Below, piece after piece: positions 25,021-35,900 of a stretch of DNA of 41,197 nucleotides. The stretch is taken from contig JARBTQ010000022.1 of the NCBI GenBank assembly GCA_029240075.1, positions 1 to 41,197 on the forward strand, given 5' to 3'. Both the position numbers and the translations under genes were made by a program. The DNA comes from Chlamydiales bacterium (lineage in GTDB: Bacteria > Chlamydiota > Chlamydiia > Chlamydiales > JARBTQ01). Below the pieces are notes generated by a model. That model was not told where the DNA came from, did not search any database, and saw only the letters and a list, made by a program, of their open reading frames with translations. How positions within the stretch are numbered: the stretch's first letter is position 1; every line of letters starts with the position of its first letter.

Positions 25021-26262
25021 ATGAGCTTGAGGATATTGCATACATCTGACTGGCATTTAGGGGCTACACTGGAGGGGGAAAGCCGTGAGAAAGAGCATCG
25101 TGTTTTTTTAGATTGGTTATTAGTAACTTTGGAAGAAAAGAAGGTAGACCTTTTGATTGTTGCAGGTGACATCTTTCAATATACGCAGCCATCCTCTGAA
25201 GCGCAAAAAATTTACTACCGCTTTTTAGCTGAAGTGGGAGTAAAGACTCAGGTTGGACAAGTGATTGTGGTGGGGGGAAATCATGACTCTGCTTCTCGCT
25301 TGGATGCTCCTGCAGAAATTTTAGATGCTTTGAAAGTGCATGTTGTAGGTGGCTATCATCTTTCTCAGCCCTTAGAAAATTATTTATGTCCTATTAAAAA
25401 TAAAGAAGGGTTTTTACAAGCGGTCGTTGTAACTTTACCCTTTATTCATGAATTTCGGCTTGGAGTTCGCACAACAGAACGGCAAAAAGAAGAAATAGCA
25501 GCAGAATTTAGGCAACTTTTTACTAATCTTTATTCCCGTTTAGCAGATTTAGCAAATAAGATATACCCGCAAGTACCCTTGATTGCTACAGGACATTTGA
25601 CTTGTATGGGAGTGGCTAAAGAGGAGGTTGGAACAGAGATACATCATGCAGGAACAATTGGGGGCTTACCTTGTGAAATCTTTGATAATCGCTACCATTA
25701 CATCGCTTTAGGTCATATTCACCGAACACGTCAGATTGGTTCTCGTAATATTTGGTACAGCGGTTCTCCCATTGCTCTCAATATTGGAGAGGCTACTTAT
25801 GCAAAAAATGTTATTCTAATCGATATTGAAGGTGATCAGGTTAAGACTTCTATTTTACCTATCCCTTGTTGGCGCCAGCTCCTTTTAATTAAAGGGGAAA
25901 TAGAAGAAATTTGCAAACAGCTCAAATCATTATCGTGGAGTGAGCCTTTTCCTCCCTATCTTTATATTGAAATTATGGTAGAGCATTATGACTCCCATCT
26001 GTATGCAGACTTACAAAAATGTCTAGAGCAATTTTCTACAGAACAAAGACCTTTAATTGTTAACGTTAAACAAAGTTACAGTTGTACGGCTAATGACAGG
26101 GAAGGAGCTTCTTCAGAACTTACAGATAAGTCTCTCTTGGACTTAACTCCACAACAAGTCTTCTTGCGCCTCTATGAAACTAAATACCAAAAATCTCCAT
26201 CCGAAGATTTACTTATAGCGTTTAATACTGTCTTAGGAAGCCTGGACAAAGACCAATTGTAA
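25021..26262 (+). CDS. sbcD: Exonuclease SbcCD, nuclease subunit SbcD
   Basis: 413 residues, full length. SbcD is the Mre11-like Mn2+ nuclease of the SbcCD complex, which opens hairpins and protein-blocked DNA ends. Phosphoesterase motifs are complete: Asp10-x-His12 (TSDWHLG), VAGDIF, GGNHDS, ATGHL near 195, and LGHIHR near 235. The C-terminal part has the capping region (ILPIPCWRQL). The start ATG has GAGG 5 bases upstream. Its stop overlaps the ribosome site of sbcC (TAAGGAG), 11 bases before the sbcC ATG, so the two are co-expressed in one operon. Confidence 0.95.
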   Translation: MSLRILHTSDWHLGATLEGESREKEHRVFLDWLLVTLEEKKVDLLIVAGDIFQYTQPSSEAQKIYYRFLAEVGVKTQVGQVIVVGGNHDSASRLDAPAEILDALKVHVVGGYHLSQPLENYLCPIKNKEGFLQAVVVTLPFIHEFRLGVRTTERQKEEIAAEFRQLFTNLYSRLADLANKIYPQVPLIATGHLTCMGVAKEEVGTEIHHAGTIGGLPCEIFDNRYHYIALGHIHRTRQIGSRNIWYSGSPIALNIGEATYAKNVILIDIEGDQVKTSILPIPCWRQLLLIKGEIEEICKQLKSLSWSEPFPPYLYIEIMVEHYDSHLYADLQKCLEQFSTEQRPLIVNVKQSYSCTANDREGASSELTDKSLLDLTPQQVFLRLYETKYQKSPSEDLLIAFNTVLGSLDKDQL

Positions 26263-26273
26263 GGAGCTGAAAT

Positions 26274-29200
26274 ATGAAACTGCATCGATTAGAGATCATC
26301 AATCTCAATTCTTTATATGGGAGACATGTATTAGATTTTGAAAAAGACCTGCAGCAAACTTCCTTATTTCTCATTACAGGGCATACAGGGGCTGGTAAAT
26401 CTACTCTACTGGATGCTATTTGTCTTGCTTTATTTGGACAAACTCCTCGCCTAATAGGAGCTATTCGTCAAACAGATACAGACCCTAGACGAATCATGTC
26501 TTATGGTACAGCAGAATGTCATACAATCATTGAGTTTAGTAAGTTAAGTAAAACAGGGGAGCGTCTTCGTTACAAAGCTGCATGGTCGTGTCACAGAGCG
26601 AGAAATAAAGCCAGCGGAGAATTGCAAAGGGCCCATCGTAGCATGAGTCAAATCGATCACGAAGGCAAAGAAAATATACTTGCGAGTAGTCCACTTTCCA
26701 AAGTTGTTGAGCCTGTTTTTACAGAGATCTTAGAAGGGTTTACAGTGGAGGATTTTCAAAGGAGTATGCTTCTAGCTCAAGGTGAATTTGCACTTTTTTT
26801 AAAAGCTACAGAAGACCAGAGAGCAGCCATTTTAGAAAGGTTAACAAATACTGACATTTACCAAAAAATTGGAGAAAAAGTCGCTGCTCTAAGAAAAGAA
26901 AAAGAGTTAAGTCTAAAGCAAATGCAAGATAGAATTGGAGGAACCTATCTTTTGTCGGCAGAAGAGGAAAATATTCTCAAGGAGAGGCTTCAAGCTCTAG
27001 CTCTTGAGCTCAGTTCCCAGAAAGAACAAACAGATTTGCTTCATAAAAAAAGGGAAGAGCTACAACAAAAAAAGCAATTGGAACTACAGTATGCAGAAGT
27101 CAGTCAGCGATATACCTTATCTCTACAAAAACTCGATAGCTTAAAAGAGTTGATAGAAAAGCTAAAAGAAGATGAGAGGTGCTTGAAAGGTAAACAATTA
27201 ATTGATCTACTGAATGAACAACAAGAAGTGATGAATCAACTCCAGCATCAATCGAATCTCTTAAATACTAAAGCAATTGAAGCCGAGCAAAACCTTTCTG
27301 CTACGGAAAAACAAGCAGAGTATACTCGCCAAGAGAGAGAGAATGCTGAAAGAAAACTGGCTGAAAACTTACCCGTTATTCATCAAGCTTTGAATATCTA
27401 TCATATGTTGCAGCAGGAAAAAGGGAAATTACAACCTCTGCAAGGAAAATTTCAAGAGATCCAATTATTAGATGAGCAATGTTCCGTTGAATTAAAGGAA
27501 AATGACCTTAAATTAGAAGCTTTAAAGCAAGCTTATTTAGGATTAGAGGAGACTTATGCTGCATTAGAAGAAATTGGAGTATTTGCCTCAGAAATTGGAT
27601 CATGGCAAACTTATGTTGAGCTTATACAAGAAGAGTATAAAAGCATCAAACTTGTTGAATTGAAGCAAGAACAACTCCATCAAGGTATTGAAAAAGATAA
27701 TTTAAACCTACTTGAAAGCAAAGCAGTTGTAGAAGAGATTAGGCTTAAGCAACAAGAAGTGCGAGAATCATCAACTCAATGTCAAGCCGCTTTACATTTG
27801 CTGATTGGGGATCAAGTAGACTTTAAAAGTTGGAAGCTGAATTGGCAACAACAATTTAAGTTGTATTCAAGACAAGTCAGTCTTTTGAAAGAAGCTCACT
27901 CATTAGCGCGGCAACGTGATACTTTAAAAAGTTCTCTATTCCAATACGAAAGATATATAGAAACAAATCGACAAGAATTAGATGTCTCTATCAACCAAAA
28001 AGAGCTGCTAGAGATTCAAGAAAAGAAGATCAGAGCTCTATACGAAAATATTTTGGAGCAATTAGATTACCTTAAATTAAAGCAAAAACTTGTTCATGAA
28101 AGAAGTTTATTAAAAGAAGGCTTAGCATGCCCTTTATGTGGCAGTTGCCAACACCCTTATAGGGAAAATAGCGGCACATTAGATGGAAAGGATGGTTCAA
28201 CAGATCAATACGAAAGCTTAAAAGAAGAGGCAGATCTTTATAAAGAGAGGCTCTTAAAAATAGACGGGCAGAAAGGGGCGTTAGACAAAAGTAAAATTGT
28301 ATTAGAGCTGAGTTTAATAGATTACAAAAGCAAACAGCTAGAAGCCCATGGCAAGCTTGAGCAAATCTTCCAAAATACACAGCTTTGGATCGAATTAGGA
28401 ATTGATCCTGAAGAAAAAGAAGAGACTCTCCAAGACATGGAGCATAGGTCGGTGCAAAGTATAGAACAACTTTACCAACAAGAGCAAAATGCAAGTGAGC
28501 TTTTTGAAAGAATGCAAGGTTTAGAAAAGCAACATTCGACATTAATTGAAAGATTGGCAAGTTACGAGGAAAAAGTAGAGCGATTGCAAAAGGAATGTGA
28601 ATCAAAGCAAAAAGACCTGTCCTTTATTTTACAAGATCAGCAGCAAATTAAAGCTCGCATCGAGCAAAAAAAGGAAGATCTCTTGCAAAAATGGGGCCTT
28701 TATAAAATAACAAAAGCATTTGAATTTTCAGATCTAAATTATTTGCGCAGTCATTTACACAATCTAGTCGGCATGGCAAATCGTTGGAAATCGATTGTTT
28801 TAGAGAAAGAGCGTGTAGAAAAGGAATTGCTTGTGCAGCAGGGAGCTATAGCTGTTTTAGAATTGAAGAAAGAAAACTTAGTGCAACAAAAAAGAGGTGT
28901 TGATTTAGAGATCTCTAAGCAAAGTTCAATAATTGAAACTCTACAAAAGCAGACTCAACTTTTCTTCGCAGGGCAAAATCCTCATGAGGTGGAGCAAAAG
29001 TTACGTTCAGACTTAGATAACAAAAATAAGGCGAATGAATTCAAACTGCAACAGCAAAAGGAATTACAGCAAAAAGTACTTGAAATACGAGCTGTTATAG
29101 GGGAACGAAATAAACAGTTAAAGGATTTGCAATTGAAAAGAGAGGAGTGGGAGCAAGAATTATCGTTAGAACTTGAGCGCCTACTCCTTTCAAGTCGCAA

Positions 29201-30056
29201 GGAGCTAGAAAAACTTCTACTGAGCTCTGAGGATCGTAGAAGTTTCTCAATAACAAGGGACCATGCACTATCTGAGCACCAGGCTGCTCACCAGCTACTA
29301 ATCCATATGGATAATAGCTTAAAAAGCTTTCTTCAAAATTGTGGTTTAAATACACAAGACTCCTTAGAAATAATTCAATTGCAGATTTCTGAATGGGAAG
29401 AGCGATATACTATAAGTTTGAAAGAGAAGGGGGCGATAGAGCAACAGCTGCTCCAAACAAGGCAACAGAAAGAGAAGATCGCAAGCTTACAGGTTCAATA
29501 TGAAATCTTGCAAAAAGAAAGTTCCGTGTGGAACGTTTTATATGATCTAATTGGGGATGAAAAAGGCAATAAATTCAAACGTTTTGCTCAAATATTAAAT
29601 TTGCAAGAGTTAATTGATAAAGCTAACCATCGGCTGCAGTGGTTAGCTCCTCGCTATACACTTATTCCTGCTCGGGATGAAAAAGGAGTTCCTCGCATGG
29701 CTTTTGCCGTCCAGGATGAATACTTAGCTCAAGCTGAACGACCAATTACAACTCTTTCAGGAGGGGAAACATTCTTAGTCTCCTTAGCCTTAGCTTTAGC
29801 CCTAGCCGACTATAGAAACCACAGTTTACCTGTTGAAACCTTGCTGCTAGATGAAGGTTTTGGAACTTTAGACAGTCATACATTGAATATTGTCATGGAT
29901 GCGCTCGAAAAACTACAGGCTAAGGGGACTCAAGTAGGAATCATCAGTCACGTTGAACTATTAAAAGAACGTGTATTAGCTCAAATTATTGTTGAGAAGA
30001 AAGGTAATGGACGCTCTGCATTACGATGTGGAACTTCTCCAAATAATTCACTTTAG
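26274..30056 (+). CDS. sbcC: Exonuclease SbcCD, ATPase subunit SbcC
   Basis: 1260 residues. SbcC is the Rad50-like SMC-family ATPase partner of SbcD. Walker A is at about 36-44 (GHTGAGKST). Two long coiled-coil arms, rich in Gln/Glu/Lys, meet at a zinc hook near 618 (LACPLCGSC, CxxC). The ABC signature LSGGE is near 1160 (TTLSGGETFLVSLALALALA), and Walker B LLLDEGFGTLD is near 1191. All parts are intact and the length is in the upper part of the family range. AAGGAG lies 7 bases upstream of the ATG. A large antisense open frame (28072-28605) is a shadow of the coiled coil. Confidence 0.96.
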   Translation: MKLHRLEIINLNSLYGRHVLDFEKDLQQTSLFLITGHTGAGKSTLLDAICLALFGQTPRLIGAIRQTDTDPRRIMSYGTAECHTIIEFSKLSKTGERLRYKAAWSCHRARNKASGELQRAHRSMSQIDHEGKENILASSPLSKVVEPVFTEILEGFTVEDFQRSMLLAQGEFALFLKATEDQRAAILERLTNTDIYQKIGEKVAALRKEKELSLKQMQDRIGGTYLLSAEEENILKERLQALALELSSQKEQTDLLHKKREELQQKKQLELQYAEVSQRYTLSLQKLDSLKELIEKLKEDERCLKGKQLIDLLNEQQEVMNQLQHQSNLLNTKAIEAEQNLSATEKQAEYTRQERENAERKLAENLPVIHQALNIYHMLQQEKGKLQPLQGKFQEIQLLDEQCSVELKENDLKLEALKQAYLGLEETYAALEEIGVFASEIGSWQTYVELIQEEYKSIKLVELKQEQLHQGIEKDNLNLLESKAVVEEIRLKQQEVRESSTQCQAALHLLIGDQVDFKSWKLNWQQQFKLYSRQVSLLKEAHSLARQRDTLKSSLFQYERYIETNRQELDVSINQKELLEIQEKKIRALYENILEQLDYLKLKQKLVHERSLLKEGLACPLCGSCQHPYRENSGTLDGKDGSTDQYESLKEEADLYKERLLKIDGQKGALDKSKIVLELSLIDYKSKQLEAHGKLEQIFQNTQLWIELGIDPEEKEETLQDMEHRSVQSIEQLYQQEQNASELFERMQGLEKQHSTLIERLASYEEKVERLQKECESKQKDLSFILQDQQQIKARIEQKKEDLLQKWGLYKITKAFEFSDLNYLRSHLHNLVGMANRWKSIVLEKERVEKELLVQQGAIAVLELKKENLVQQKRGVDLEISKQSSIIETLQKQTQLFFAGQNPHEVEQKLRSDLDNKNKANEFKLQQQKELQQKVLEIRAVIGERNKQLKDLQLKREEWEQELSLELERLLLSSRKELEKLLLSSEDRRSFSITRDHALSEHQAAHQLLIHMDNSLKSFLQNCGLNTQDSLEIIQLQISEWEERYTISLKEKGAIEQQLLQTRQQKEKIASLQVQYEILQKESSVWNVLYDLIGDEKGNKFKRFAQILNLQELIDKANHRLQWLAPRYTLIPARDEKGVPRMAFAVQDEYLAQAERPITTLSGGETFLVSLALALALADYRNHSLPVETLLLDEGFGTLDSHTLNIVMDALEKLQAKGTQVGIISHVELLKERVLAQIIVEKKGNGRSALRCGTSPNNSL

Positions 30057-30153
30057 GCAGCACAAGGAAATAGAAAAACGGCTTGCTCATTTTAATTGAA
30101 GTTCTCTAAAATACAGCTTATCAAATTTAATTTTTAACTATTTAAGAAAATGC

Positions 30154-30199
30154 CCATCCTTAACATAGGATGGATTTAATTCTAGTGGAGTGACCACTA
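30154..30199 (+). terminator. Two tandem hairpins after sbcC
   Basis: CCATCCT (30154-30160) / AGGATGG (30167-30173) and TAGTGG (30183-30188) / CCACTA (30194-30199) are short perfect stems about 100 bases beyond the sbcC stop. U-tracts are weak, so termination here is likely but not certain. Confidence 0.45.
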
Positions 30200-30223
30200 T
30201 CATCCCATTTACTTATTTTACTT

Positions 30224-30268
30224 AAAAACGCTACAAATATTTATAGTATTTTACCTTTTGGCGTTTTT
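30224..30268 (+). terminator. Terminator-like hairpin in carbonic anhydrase leader
   Basis: AAAAACGC (30224-30231) pairs with GCGTTTTT (30261-30268), and the right arm runs into a T-run to 30270. AGGAG (30271-30275), the ribosome site of the next gene, follows at once and the ATG is at 30284. It may end sbcC transcription, or attenuate the carbonic anhydrase mRNA if its promoter lies upstream. Confidence 0.55.
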
Positions 30269-30283
30269 TTAGGAGTCGTTACA

Positions 30284-30940
30284 ATGAGAAAATTGGTGAA
30301 CGGCATCGTTGAATTTCGTCAACATGTCTTACCTAATTATCGAGAAAAATTTAAACAATTAGCGTTAGGACAAGCCCCTGATACTCTCTTTATCGCTTGT
30401 TCTGACAGTCGTGTTGTTCCTAATCTATTTGCGTCTACAAACCCAGGCGACCTTTTTGTAGTGCGTAATGTGGGTAATCTTGTACCAACCTTTAGCTCCT
30501 TAGAGGATAAAGAGAGCGCGGAAGCTGCTGCAATAGAATTTAGCCTAAGTAACCTCCCTATAGCGAATGTCATAGTTTGTGGACACTCTGAATGTGGCGC
30601 AATGCGAGCTGTAACAGCAGGAATTGAGAGTTGTTCCCCCCCTCTAAAACGATGGTTGTGCAATTGCACTTGCCATACTTCAGATTTAGAGAACGAACCA
30701 CGGATTGACCATTCATTAGCAGATCATAATCAATTGTCTCAGCTCAATATTTTACGACAAATGGAACACTTAAAAACCTACCCTCTTGTCCAAGAAAAAA
30801 TAGCTCAGGGCGCTTTGTCAATTCACGGTTGGTATTTCGATATTGCACAAGCTGACGTTTACGCCTATGAAGAGTACTACGGCCGTTTTGTACTTATCGA
30901 TGAAGAAGAATCAAAACGTATCTTGAGTCGAATGCTATAA
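30284..30940 (+). CDS. can: Beta-class carbonic anhydrase
   Basis: 218 residues. It interconverts CO2 and bicarbonate, supplying bicarbonate for carboxylases such as in fatty acid synthesis. The zinc site of beta-class enzymes is complete: Cys39-x-Asp41-x-Arg43 (IACSDSRV) and His101-x-x-Cys104 (CGHSECGAM). Other family motifs are PGDLFVVRNVGNLVP and GALSIHGWYFDI. The start has AGGAG 8 bases upstream. Monocistronic. The gene symbol follows the E. coli name; whether this is the can or cynT branch is not certain. Confidence 0.93.
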   Translation: MRKLVNGIVEFRQHVLPNYREKFKQLALGQAPDTLFIACSDSRVVPNLFASTNPGDLFVVRNVGNLVPTFSSLEDKESAEAAAIEFSLSNLPIANVIVCGHSECGAMRAVTAGIESCSPPLKRWLCNCTCHTSDLENEPRIDHSLADHNQLSQLNILRQMEHLKTYPLVQEKIAQGALSIHGWYFDIAQADVYAYEEYYGRFVLIDEEESKRILSRML

Positions 30941-31537
30941 AAATTTTGTAAAAGTTTTTACAATGTCGTTTTTTATCTAAGAAAAATCTTTAGGTTTAAT
31001 AAATTGCTCCTAGGAATACTTACAGAATCTAAATAATTAAAGGGCTATACGAGAATCCTAATAGCCCTTTCTCAAAAATACAGGCAAGTTTGCAAGGGCT
31101 CTTTTCTTTGACCAGTAATTTGGCTGACTATCAAAAATAGAAGTTGAATGAATTAATAACTTACTTATACATTCCCAATCATATTTACCGAATCACATTT
31201 TTTGCGTATTTAGCTTAATACCTACATTTAAGTTTGTTGATAGTCGTTGTTTATGCTTCATCAAACAAAATGTTCCAGAGCAATCTATGCGCTTTAACCT
31301 TGCTCTCTGCTAGATTGCAGGGGTTTCAAGGTTCTCTAATTGCCAGATTTAGAATTTTGGTAAATCAATCATTACAATGAGTAAAGATAAATAACAAAAT
31401 AGAGCGGTAAACCCCTTTCCAATGGGAAATCTATAAAATGGATCTTTTTTCAAAAACCACTTTGTAAAGATCTGTGGAGTTACCGATAGTAAAGATTCGA
31501 AAGAGGCTTAATATATAGTAAAATCAAAGGAAAACTC
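30941..31537. other. Long intergenic region with relics and repeats
   Basis: About 600 bases without an intact gene. Present are TTGTAAAA-gt-TTTTACAA near 30947-30964, a strong hairpin at 31039-31070, an inverted pair GACTATCAA (31126-31134) / TTGATAGTC (31237-31245), and short protein-like stretches on both strands (minus: NLAESKVKAHRLLWNILFDE; plus: LLSARLQGFQGSLIARFRIL) broken by stops. This looks like decayed coding or IS sequence. The promoter of the LamG-like gene must be at its right end. Confidence 0.5.
31039..31070. terminator. Strong hairpin after carbonic anhydrase gene
   Basis: The 10-bp perfect stem AAAGGGCTAT (31039-31048) / ATAGCCCTTT (31061-31070) has a 12-base loop, about 100 bases after the stop codon. 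The downstream tail has few T bases. Confidence 0.6.
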
Positions 31538-32956
31538 ATGTCTACCATAATCTCTAACCATCATAATATGGCTCAAAAATACTATGAACAAATTCAAGCA
31601 GATTATAATAAGCTATGCCTTTTGAAAGCCCCTGAAAGTTCTTTAGAAGAAATTCTACCAAAAATAATAGGAGAGGATAAATACCATTCCGATAATATCG
31701 TTTATAAGGTTGATTCAAGCGTAAAAACTTATTTTAATGGCTTGAAGACAAATGGAGTTACTTTGAAAAAAAACTTAGTATTACCCCCTGTTTTTACAAA
31801 AGAAATGTGGATTAAACCTATCTTAGACAATAACCAACATCAAAATTTATTGGGGGGAAATAATAAAGAAATTTATGACCGCCCTTTCTCCCTTTATCTT
31901 AAAGGGAAAGCTATTCATGGAGGCGTTAGTTCGTATGATCGAAAGACCTGGTTCCGTTATCAAACTAGTGATGTGATTGTAGAAAATGAATGGCAACATC
32001 TTGCGATCACTTTTGATGGTATTTGGTATAAAATTTATATAAATGGACAGGTTGTTTTTGAAAAAGATTATATGGAAACTTATAACCATCCTAATTTTTC
32101 TTCGGGAGGAGATAAGTCACTTCATAATCAAAAGTTTTCAACAACTCCTTTAACTTGCATTGGAACTGGGGATTGTGATCCTTATAAGGGGTATATCGAT
32201 GAATTGCGTATTTGGAAAGTGGCTCGGACTGCTTTACAAATTCAAGAGGGTATGTACCAAACATTCATAGAGGAAAAAGATGACCTTATTCTGTCTTATG
32301 TAGCCAAGAAAAGGGCTATACCAAAAAGACTAAGTATAAAAGAAAATAAAATTTTAGATTTATTCAAACAGTCAACAAGTCTTTTGGCAGAGATTAAAGC
32401 AATTAAAAACGAATTTCAGAATTTAACCCCTTACAAAAAAAGAGAAGAGTTAGATTCTGTACACTCTAAAATTTATACCCTTGAGTCCATTTCAAATGCT
32501 TTCTGCTTAGCCAGGGAATCTCTTATCTCTAAAGAACAGTTAAAAAAAACAGAGCAAAGCATTCAAGAAAAAGATCTAGAACTCTCTAAGCTTAAGCAAC
32601 AGCTTAACGAACTTCAATCCCAAGCTAAGGCTGCCAAAAAAGAGCAAGATGCATTAGAGACTAAACTTGAAAAGATGCAAGAAAAACTTGAAAGTTCAAG
32701 TTCAATTAATGCTTCACTTTCGCAGCAAATTCAAATGGCTCATCAGGAGAAGCTACAATTGAATGCTAATCTACAACAACAGAATAACTTGTTACAAATG
32801 TTTTTGATGGCTTCCAACCCTCAATATGCGCAGCTAACTCAGCAGTCATTGCCTCTACAGCATACAACCGTTGCAACTTTACCCACTCAATTGAACCAAA
32901 ATCCCTTCACTTTACCTAAAATTACAGATAAAGAAGAAAATCACTACCATAATTGA
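31538..32956 (+). CDS. LamG-like jellyroll plus coiled-coil protein
   Basis: 472 residues with AAGGA 7 bases before the ATG. Residues about 60-240 form a concanavalin-like LamG jellyroll: LPPVFTKEMWIKP, FSLYLKGKAIHGG, ENEWQHLAITFDGIWYKIYI-NGQ, and YKGYIDELRIWKVARTALQI at the end, all typical Laminin_G_3 landmarks. Such domains bind glycans or proteins. A coiled coil follows (about 270-425), then a Gln/Thr-rich tail. There is no signal peptide, odd for a LamG domain in a Gram-negative cell, so it is either cytoplasmic or exported by type III secretion. It is first of three same-strand genes; the next starts 34 bases on. Confidence 0.75.
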   Translation: MSTIISNHHNMAQKYYEQIQADYNKLCLLKAPESSLEEILPKIIGEDKYHSDNIVYKVDSSVKTYFNGLKTNGVTLKKNLVLPPVFTKEMWIKPILDNNQHQNLLGGNNKEIYDRPFSLYLKGKAIHGGVSSYDRKTWFRYQTSDVIVENEWQHLAITFDGIWYKIYINGQVVFEKDYMETYNHPNFSSGGDKSLHNQKFSTTPLTCIGTGDCDPYKGYIDELRIWKVARTALQIQEGMYQTFIEEKDDLILSYVAKKRAIPKRLSIKENKILDLFKQSTSLLAEIKAIKNEFQNLTPYKKREELDSVHSKIYTLESISNAFCLARESLISKEQLKKTEQSIQEKDLELSKLKQQLNELQSQAKAAKKEQDALETKLEKMQEKLESSSSINASLSQQIQMAHQEKLQLNANLQQQNNLLQMFLMASNPQYAQLTQQSLPLQHTTVATLPTQLNQNPFTLPKITDKEENHYHN

Positions 32957-32990
32957 AAATTTAAGTTTCTAAATAGGAAAGGGCTAAGTT

Positions 32991-35900
32991 ATGTCTTGGA
33001 GCGCTAATGGTTCAAGTAAGTCGGTATCAATAGGCTATACTATGCCCCTATATGGGACTAGTAATAATAGTACATCCTTTACAAGTTTCTTGGGGAATTT
33101 AGCTTCTAGTCTTGCATCAGCTTTTGGAGGGGGTAGAAGAGGCGGTAATCATACACCATCACCTGAAGAAATCAAAGCTCAAGAATTAATTAATGAGGGC
33201 ATTAGAGTACAAGCCATTGCCCAGCAAAAATTAAAAGAGGTTGAAAAGTTAACCCCTTATGAGGTTCCCGATACTGGAGCAGATCTTGAAGCTGCTGAGA
33301 TGGATGCTAACCTTTATATGGCTCACCCCTCTAATGCTCATGCCTTTTCCGCTCAACCGCTCCAAGAACAATATAAAGATATCTATGCTGATTACCAGAA
33401 AAAGAAGAAAAAAGTCCTTTCAAATCCTAAATATTATGGTGACCTAAGCAATAGCCATCAAAAGCAACAAGGGCGAGAGATCTCCGATATGATAGAGCAC
33501 TTGACAAGTTTTCATGCAGAGACAGGAGATATTGTTTGCTTGTTTAATAATTTATCAAAAAATGGAACTTTTCTTCCTAAAATTCCGCAATCTCAAATCA
33601 TACAGCTAGCTCCAAAAACAAGTAATGTCTTTTCACAAAGCGGTACAGTATCATCTGGAATATTTTCCACCTCCCCTTTTGCTTCACTTCCCTTGAATTA
33701 TTTTGAACAAAAAGCAAAAGCGGCTCCTTATAAAATTTGGGGACAATACTATAAAATTTTTGATGCTTATCAAAAATCAAGCAAACTAATTTTAGAACTG
33801 AATGAATTAGATCAAAGAAGGGTTGCTCTTTTTAAATCCCTCAAAGCAGTAAATAACTATATCAATGATCTAGAAGATAAAATCATACATATGCAGTTCT
33901 CAGCAGAAATGCTTAAAAATAGTTGTAAAAATGTTGATACTTTAGAAAAGCAAGCTCAGACCAATTTCTACTCTTCTCAAACTAGATTATTTAATCATAC
34001 AGCCGATACAGCAGTAGATGCTCTTTCCCATAAAGGGCAACAAGAGTTCCATTTAAAATGGCATAGCTCTATTGCAGACGAAGTTAAGAAATACAAACAA
34101 CAGGGAAAAGACCTGTACCAACAGTTAAATAAAGCAATGAAAGAACTGCAAAATGGTCCATGTCAAACAACCATAAACAACTTTGAAAGCCTTTTGAAAA
34201 AAGTAGAAGATCATTCTAGTAGTTTAAAAGACTTAGAAAATAAGTACCAACAAGCTATTTTAAAAACAAAAAGAGTACAAGCCTCGATAAAGCAAGAAAT
34301 AGTATATGGAGAAGTGTCTGTTGAAGCTCAGCAAAAAGAAGTGAAATTTGCGAAAGAGAATTTGGGTAAAGCGAAAGAATTGAAAACTAAATTAACAAAA
34401 GATCTGAAAGATTTTAACCAAAATTTTGAAGATACAAAAACTTATCTGCTGTTTGCTAAATCAGATGCCGCAACCTACGCTGCACAGCAAGCTGCACTCA
34501 ATTTAGAAATCACCTGTATTAAAACGGACCTAAATCAGCTCAAATTTGATCTACAATATGCTCAAAATGAAATTATTGAATATACCCAAGCTATGCAATA
34601 TGCTTATGCTAACCAAGCAATACAACCTTCAGAAGTTTTATCTGTGGCACAGCAAATTGCCAATGGTTCTATAGTGGGTGCTGCTCCCCCATTTATGGCT
34701 AACCCTATGGTATTATCTGATAGATTAGCACAGATAAGATTGCAAGAGCCACAAATCGACACTAAGCAAATTTCAGCTAAAATCAAAGCAGATGATAACG
34801 CTATGAGGGTCAAGTTTCAACAACTAGAAGAATGGAAAAGGCAAGCAGGAACTTCTAATAGTGATAAGATACCTCCACATATAACAGCTGATCCTGCACC
34901 TTCATCTATACACTCTCAGCAGAATATGTCAGTGCCCCCATTAATATCTGTAGAAATGTTAGCTAATGACAAAACTATCAATGAAGCAATGAGAGCTAAA
35001 TTTCAACAGCTGGAGGAGTGGAAAAGGCGGTCTGGCATCCCTAATAGTGATAAAATACCCCCTCATATAGCAAATATCCCAATATTGCCCTCTGTGCATA
35101 CTCAGTTGAGTATTCCTTCTCACCAACTTAAGCCTGAGGAGCTATTGGCTAAAATCAAAGCTGATAATGAGATAATGAAGGCTCAGCATCAGCAGATGGA
35201 AAACAGATCATTAGAGGCTTTTTCAAACATCTTACAAAGACAAAAATTGCTGGAAGAAAATAAAAACATTTGTGGTCCTGCATTTTTTGATGTTAGTAAT
35301 GAAAAAGAAATTGTAGCACTGACGAAGGGTTATTTTTCTCAAGAACAAATTGCGAAGCCTGACACTTCAAAAAAAGTGACTTTGGCTAATGGCGTTACCT
35401 ATGAAATGCTTGATGCTGTTGAATATCCTCTTGCCCAAAAAATAATGCAAGGGGCTCAAGATTGTACACAAGTGATTAATGATCCAAAGTCCTCTCTATT
35501 ACAAAAACAATTTGCTTTGTATACTCTATCTGATTTGGAAAAGACCTCCTTACTCTTTGCGCATAAAGGGGAAGGTTTTTACAGAATTGATGGGCAAAAA
35601 CTTGAAAAGCCTACAGGGTCGGTAGCCGTTTTATATGTAAATGGAATGTCTAATGTATTAAGTGGAGCTTTAGAAACAGCAAGCTTTATCCATAAACAAT
35701 TAAAAGGGCATGAAGTCTATGGTTGTTTTTTTGATATGAAAGTCTCAGAACTAGCTGCTATCAAAATGCAAGTCGCTGGTGATAAAATAGCTCTTCTTAC
35801 TAAAAATGTTAAGATGCTTTTAACTCAATATGAAACTATAGAATTGAACTGCCATAGTCTGGGTGTGGAAATTAGTAAACAAGTTTTAAGCCAATTAGAT

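Noticed and set aside
28072-28605. Large antisense open frame of 177 codons inside sbcC
   Set aside because: It lies opposite the Gln/Glu/Lys-rich coiled coil, whose composition keeps the other strand open. No ribosome site, and the coding strand is certain.
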